Origin: Pseudomonas sp. IPO3778
GTDB taxonomy: Bacteria; Pseudomonadota; Gammaproteobacteria; Pseudomonadales; Pseudomonadaceae
DNA length: 64,000 nucleotides
Reading direction: 5' to 3'
Assembly (NCBI RefSeq): GCF_013386825.1
Contig: NZ_JACARC010000029.1
Span: 1-64,000, forward strand
Shown one piece after another: positions 61,167-64,000 of the stretch (within the stretch, counting starts at the first letter, position 1; each line of letters starts with the position of its first letter). The notes under the pieces were generated by a model, which was not told the origin of the DNA, ran no database searches, and saw only the letters and a program-made list of their open reading frames with translations. The translations under genes were made by a program, and so were the position numbers.

Positions 61167-62113
61167 GCCGCCTCCAGGTAGGAACTGTAAATAGCGTCAC
61201 CCAGCTCGCGCACGAGGGGGATAAAGTCGGTCAGCCAAGCGTGCAGGCCTTCCTCAAGAATTTCGTCGATGGCGGTGTAGCGCAGGCGCGCGTCCATCTC
61301 GGCTGCCAGGCGCTGGGCCGGGCGGCCGTTGACGCCGGGCAGGCTGCCCAGGATCTGGTCGATTTCTTCACTGCAGGCGCGCAACGAACGCGGGACATCG
61401 GCGCGCAGCAGCAACAATTCGGCAACTTGCCGGGCACCGGGGGCGTCGCGGTAAATCTCGGTGTAGGCCTCGAACGACGACAAGGCCCTTAGTAGCGCGC
61501 TCCACTGATAGTAGGCGTGAGCCGTGCCGTCCGTGACCGCTTCGGCCTGGTCGCCAGCCATTTCGTAGCGGGCATCCAGCAGGCGCAACGTGTTGTCGGC
61601 CCGCTCGATAAAGGTGCCCAGGCGGATAAAACGAAACGCGTCATTCCGCATGATGGTGCCGTAGGTGGCGCCGCGGAACAGGTGGGAGCGCTCCTTCACC
61701 CACTCGCAGAACCGGCTCATGCCGTAGCGACTCAGGCCTTGCTGGGCGATGTCGCGAATTTCCAGCCAGGTGGCGTTGATGTTTTCCCACATGTCGGCGG
61801 TGATTCGCCCACGTACCGCGTGGGCACTGGCCCGCGCGGAACCCAGGCAGCTGTAGATGCTTGCCGGGTTGGCGGCATCCAGCGCAAAGAAATGCAGCAG
61901 GCGCTCGGCATGCAGCTCACCGTGGCGCTCGCGGTAATCGTCCAGGGTGCCGGTGATCAGCAGCGGCATCGCCAGTTCATGCAGGCCATCACCGCGCCCA
62001 TCCTGGGGCATCAGCGACAGGGAATAACTGACATCGAGCATGCGCGCGAGGTTTTCCGCACGCTCCAGGTAGCGCGACATCCAATACAAATCCGAGGCAG
62101 TTCTACTCAACAT
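61163..62113 (-). CDS. Alpha-E domain protein
   Basis: A 316-residue all-helical alpha-E family protein with the conserved N-terminus MLSRTASDLYWMSRYLERAENLARMLDV and the segment RADNTLRLLDARYEMAG. The family's biochemical role is unknown; it nearly always travels with a circularly permuted ATP-grasp and a transglutaminase-like protein. It lies 3 bases after the ATP-grasp gene. Confidence 0.94.
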   Translation of the reverse strand: MLSRTASDLYWMSRYLERAENLARMLDVSYSLSLMPQDGRGDGLHELAMPLLITGTLDDYRERHGELHAERLLHFFALDAANPASIYSCLGSARASAHAVRGRITADMWENINATWLEIRDIAQQGLSRYGMSRFCEWVKERSHLFRGATYGTIMRNDAFRFIRLGTFIERADNTLRLLDARYEMAGDQAEAVTDGTAHAYYQWSALLRALSSFEAYTEIYRDAPGARQVAELLLLRADVPRSLRACSEEIDQILGSLPGVNGRPAQRLAAEMDARLRYTAIDEILEEGLHAWLTDFIPLVRELGDAIYSSYLEAA

Positions 62114-62116
62114 CGT

Positions 62117-63526
62117 TCAATCCTCGACCACCCAAGTGTCTTTGGTGCCACCGCCCTGGGACGAGTTGACCACCAGCGAACCTTCTCGCAGTGCCACACG
62201 TGTCAGACCACCGGGCACCACACGGGTTTCCTTGCCTTGCAGCACGAACGGACGCAGGTCGATATGCCGTGGGGCAATGCCGTTCTCGACGAAGGTCGGG
62301 CACGTCGACAGGCACAGCGTTGGTTGTGCGATATAGGCGTGGGGCTTGGCCTTGATGCGTGCACGGAAGGCTTCGATTTCTGCCGCCGTAGCGGCCGGGC
62401 CGACCAACATGCCGTAGCCACCGGAGCCCTGGGTTTCTTTCACCACCAGCTCCGGAAGGTTGGCCAGTACGTGGGACAGTTCACTGGGATTACGGCACTG
62501 GAACGTCGGAACATTCTTCAGGATCGGCTCTTCGTCCAGGTAAAAACGGATCATCTCGGTGACGAACGGGTACACCGACTTGTCATCCGCCACCCCGGTG
62601 CCGATGGCATTCGCCAGCACCACATTGCCCGAACGATAAGCGGCCAACAGCCCCGGCACACCGAGCATGGAGTCGGGGTTGAAGGCCAGCGGGTCGAGGA
62701 ACGCATCGTCGAGACGACGGTAGATCACGTCCACCGCTTTGGGGCCGTCGGTGGTGCGCATGAATACGCGGTCGTCGCGCACGAACAGATCGGCGCCTTC
62801 CACCAGTTCCACCCCCATTTCACGGGCCAGGAACGCATGTTCAAAAAACGCGCTGTTAAAGCGGCCCGGGGTCAGCACCACCACACTGGGGTTATCCAGC
62901 GGGCTGGAGCTCTTCAGGGTGTCGAGCAACAGGTTGGGGTAGTGATCGATCGGGGCGATGCGCTGGGCAGCAAACAGCTCGGGGAACAGGCGCATCATCA
63001 TCTTGCGGTCTTCGAGCATGTAGCTGACACCGCTGGGGGTGCGCAGGTTGTCTTCGAGGACGTAGTAAGTGCCGTCGCCATCGCGTACGAGGTCGACGCC
63101 GGAGATGTGGGAATAGATATCGCGGTGCAGGTCCAGGCCCTGCATCGCCAACTGGTACTGCTCGTTGGCCAGCACCTGCTCGGCGGGAATGATCCCGGCC
63201 TTGATGATCCGTTGTTCGTGGTAGAGGTCGGCGAGGAACATGTTCAGCGCCTTGACCCGCTGGATGCAGCCGCGCTCGACGATCCGCCATTCACTGGCCG
63301 GAATGCTGCGGGGGATGGTGTCAAAAGGAATCAGGCGTTCGGTGCCTTGCTCATCGCCATACAGCGTGAAGGTGATGCCGGCCCGGTGAAACAGCAAATC
63401 GGCTTCGCGCCGGCGTTGGGCCAGCAGTTCGGGGGGCGTCTCGGCCAACCAGCGGGCAAATTCGCGGTAATGGGGGCGAACCTGCCCTGCCCCGTCGTAC
63501 ATCTCATCATAATAAGTGCGGATCAT
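62117..63526 (-). CDS. Circularly permuted ATP-grasp protein
   Basis: A 469-residue circularly permuted ATP-grasp type 2 protein. Recognisable blocks are FDTIPRSIPASEWRIVERG, DVIYRRLDDAFLDPLAF and LVVKETQGSGGYGMLVGP. It probably forms an amide or peptide-like bond on an unknown substrate. The ATG at 63526 has AAGGAG 6 bases upstream and gives MIRTYYDEMYDG; the extra 21 codons lack a ribosome site. It is the first gene of the operon with alpha-E and transglutaminase. Confidence 0.93.
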   Translation of the reverse strand: MIRTYYDEMYDGAGQVRPHYREFARWLAETPPELLAQRRREADLLFHRAGITFTLYGDEQGTERLIPFDTIPRSIPASEWRIVERGCIQRVKALNMFLADLYHEQRIIKAGIIPAEQVLANEQYQLAMQGLDLHRDIYSHISGVDLVRDGDGTYYVLEDNLRTPSGVSYMLEDRKMMMRLFPELFAAQRIAPIDHYPNLLLDTLKSSSPLDNPSVVVLTPGRFNSAFFEHAFLAREMGVELVEGADLFVRDDRVFMRTTDGPKAVDVIYRRLDDAFLDPLAFNPDSMLGVPGLLAAYRSGNVVLANAIGTGVADDKSVYPFVTEMIRFYLDEEPILKNVPTFQCRNPSELSHVLANLPELVVKETQGSGGYGMLVGPAATAAEIEAFRARIKAKPHAYIAQPTLCLSTCPTFVENGIAPRHIDLRPFVLQGKETRVVPGGLTRVALREGSLVVNSSQGGGTKDTWVVED

Positions 63527-63719
63527 GCCGTACTCCTTGTCACCCGGACGCAAGAACCATCGCAAGGCCCGTGCCAGCGGCATAAACACTTAAGTATCAA
63601 TCAGTTGGATATGGGCGCAGGCCTCGGCGCACCGTCCCGGTGCAGCAAATGCCCGCTGTCATGCCCGCCGCCTCATTGCAATGCAGGCCATGACTATCAA
63701 CAGCATAGTCAGAGTTGAT

Positions 63720-63748
63720 TTCACTGCCCGGCAAACCCTGGGGATAAT
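63720..63748 (+). promoter_or_regulatory. Candidate sigma-70 promoter in the terminal gap
   Basis: On the plus strand TTCACT, a 17-base spacer and GATAAT fit a sigma-70 promoter (4/6 and 5/6 to consensus). No coding gene lies downstream before the terminator at 63845. Confidence 0.5.
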
Positions 63749-63754
63749 CACCTC

Positions 63755-63872
63755 CATCCGCTGAACAGGACACGTCCTACAGCCTCATCCATTGCGCACC
63801 ACCGCTTCTACCGAATTGCTCTGCTCCTTTGCGATCTTCCCTTTGGCCACCCTGCTCGGGTGGCTTTTTTTT
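63755..63872 (+). ncRNA. Candidate small RNA
   Basis: The interval runs from the predicted start point of the promoter at 63720 to a strong terminator (stem gccaccc/gggtggc, 63845-63863, then eight T). It is about 118 bases long, pyrimidine-rich in its second half (cttctaccgaattgctctgc, then tcctttgcg), and no ORF longer than a few codons begins in it. Expression has not been shown. A neighbouring 24-codon frame at 63690-63764 has a poor start context. Confidence 0.45.
63845..63872 (+). terminator. Strong plus-strand terminator with no protein gene upstream
   Basis: The gccaccc/gggtggc stem with a 4-base loop is followed by eight T residues. No plus-strand protein gene is found upstream; the closest plus-strand gene ends at 60155. 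Confidence 0.8.
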
Positions 63873-63893
63873 GCGCAGGATTTTTCCCGCGCC

Positions 63894-63926
63894 AGAAACA
63901 AAAACGGCCGACCCAAGGGTCAGCCG
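63894..63926 (-). terminator. Minus-strand terminator of a gene outside the window
   Basis: On the minus strand CGGCTGACCC pairs with GGGTCGGCCG (one wobble) and TTTTTGTTT follows. It presumably ends a gene lying beyond position 64000. The last 70 bases show no gene. Confidence 0.75.
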
Positions 63927-64000
63927 ATACGCTGTGTAGTTGTTCATCCTGCTACATGGGTAACCCACGCACCTCCTGTTTCACGCCCCATCCTTCAATG

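Noticed and set aside
63690..63764. 24-codon frame starting ATGACTATCAAC
   Set aside because: Poor ribosome site; the frame ends inside the candidate sRNA and crosses its promoter. Kept only as a remark.
63777..63968. 63-codon minus-strand frame near the right edge
   Set aside because: It runs across two terminators and has no ribosome site; the product is low-complexity.

Overview
The window looks like chromosome of a Pseudomonas from the fluorescens group. The grounds are the complete fleQ/fleSR-controlled polar flagellum cluster in Pseudomonas order, the phhR-phhABC aromatic amino acid module, PlpD-type patatin, high-GC third-position codon use, GG-N10-GC sigma-54 promoters, and ten REPIN-type palindromic repeats of the kind scattered through fluorescens-group genomes. 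No plasmid, phage, integrase, transposase or CRISPR array is visible.

Region 1 (about 200-27100, all minus strand) is a flagellar supercluster. In transcriptional order it holds flgFGHIJKL (rod, rings, hook-junction proteins), a lone ketoacyl-ACP synthase III gene, fliC, flaG, fliD, fliS, fliT, fleQ, fleSR, fliEFGHIJ, and finally hsbA-hsbR-hptB. The promoters fit the known hierarchy: sigma-54 sites precede flgF, fleS and fliE, and a sigma-28 (FliA) site precedes fliC. Strong hairpin terminators separate the fleQ, fleSR, fliC and KAS III units. HptB/HsbR/HsbA is a phosphorelay and partner-switching module that ties motility to the Gac/Rsm and c-di-GMP decision between swimming and biofilm.

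Region 2 (27374-31655) is phenylalanine and tyrosine catabolism: the regulator phhR on the minus strand, divergent from phhA (phenylalanine hydroxylase), phhB (pterin carbinolamine dehydratase) and phhC (aromatic aminotransferase).

Region 3 (31780-47740) is ordinary chromosomal housekeeping: an LpxH-like metallophosphoesterase, an AraC regulator, a DMT permease, a SelW-like protein, a PlpD-type patatin/outer-membrane protein, a MarR/SlyA regulator, recQ, a UPF0149 protein, a DUF454 membrane protein, a HAD phosphatase, two dehydrogenase genes each divergent from a LysR regulator, a DUF2784 protein, a DUF4337 protein and an M24-fold peptidase.

Region 4 (47750-51120) looks accessory. It holds a gamma-glutamylcyclotransferase-like gene, an 89-codon gene behind a roughly 280-nt leader rich in complementary segments, a DUF2442/HTH protein and two orphan lipoproteins. 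By eye it is richer in A+T than its surroundings, and it abuts the 3' end of a tRNA-Ser(GGA) gene.

Region 5 (51450-63530) returns to core functions: an enoyl-CoA hydratase, a PlsC-like acyltransferase, a CorA-type transporter, a glutamine amidotransferase, a thiolase/FadB-like beta-oxidation pair, a very small membrane protein, a c-type cytochrome, and the three-gene operon circularly permuted ATP-grasp / alpha-E / transglutaminase-like. The last 470 bases hold no convincing protein gene but contain a promoter-plus-terminator pair that could define a small RNA.
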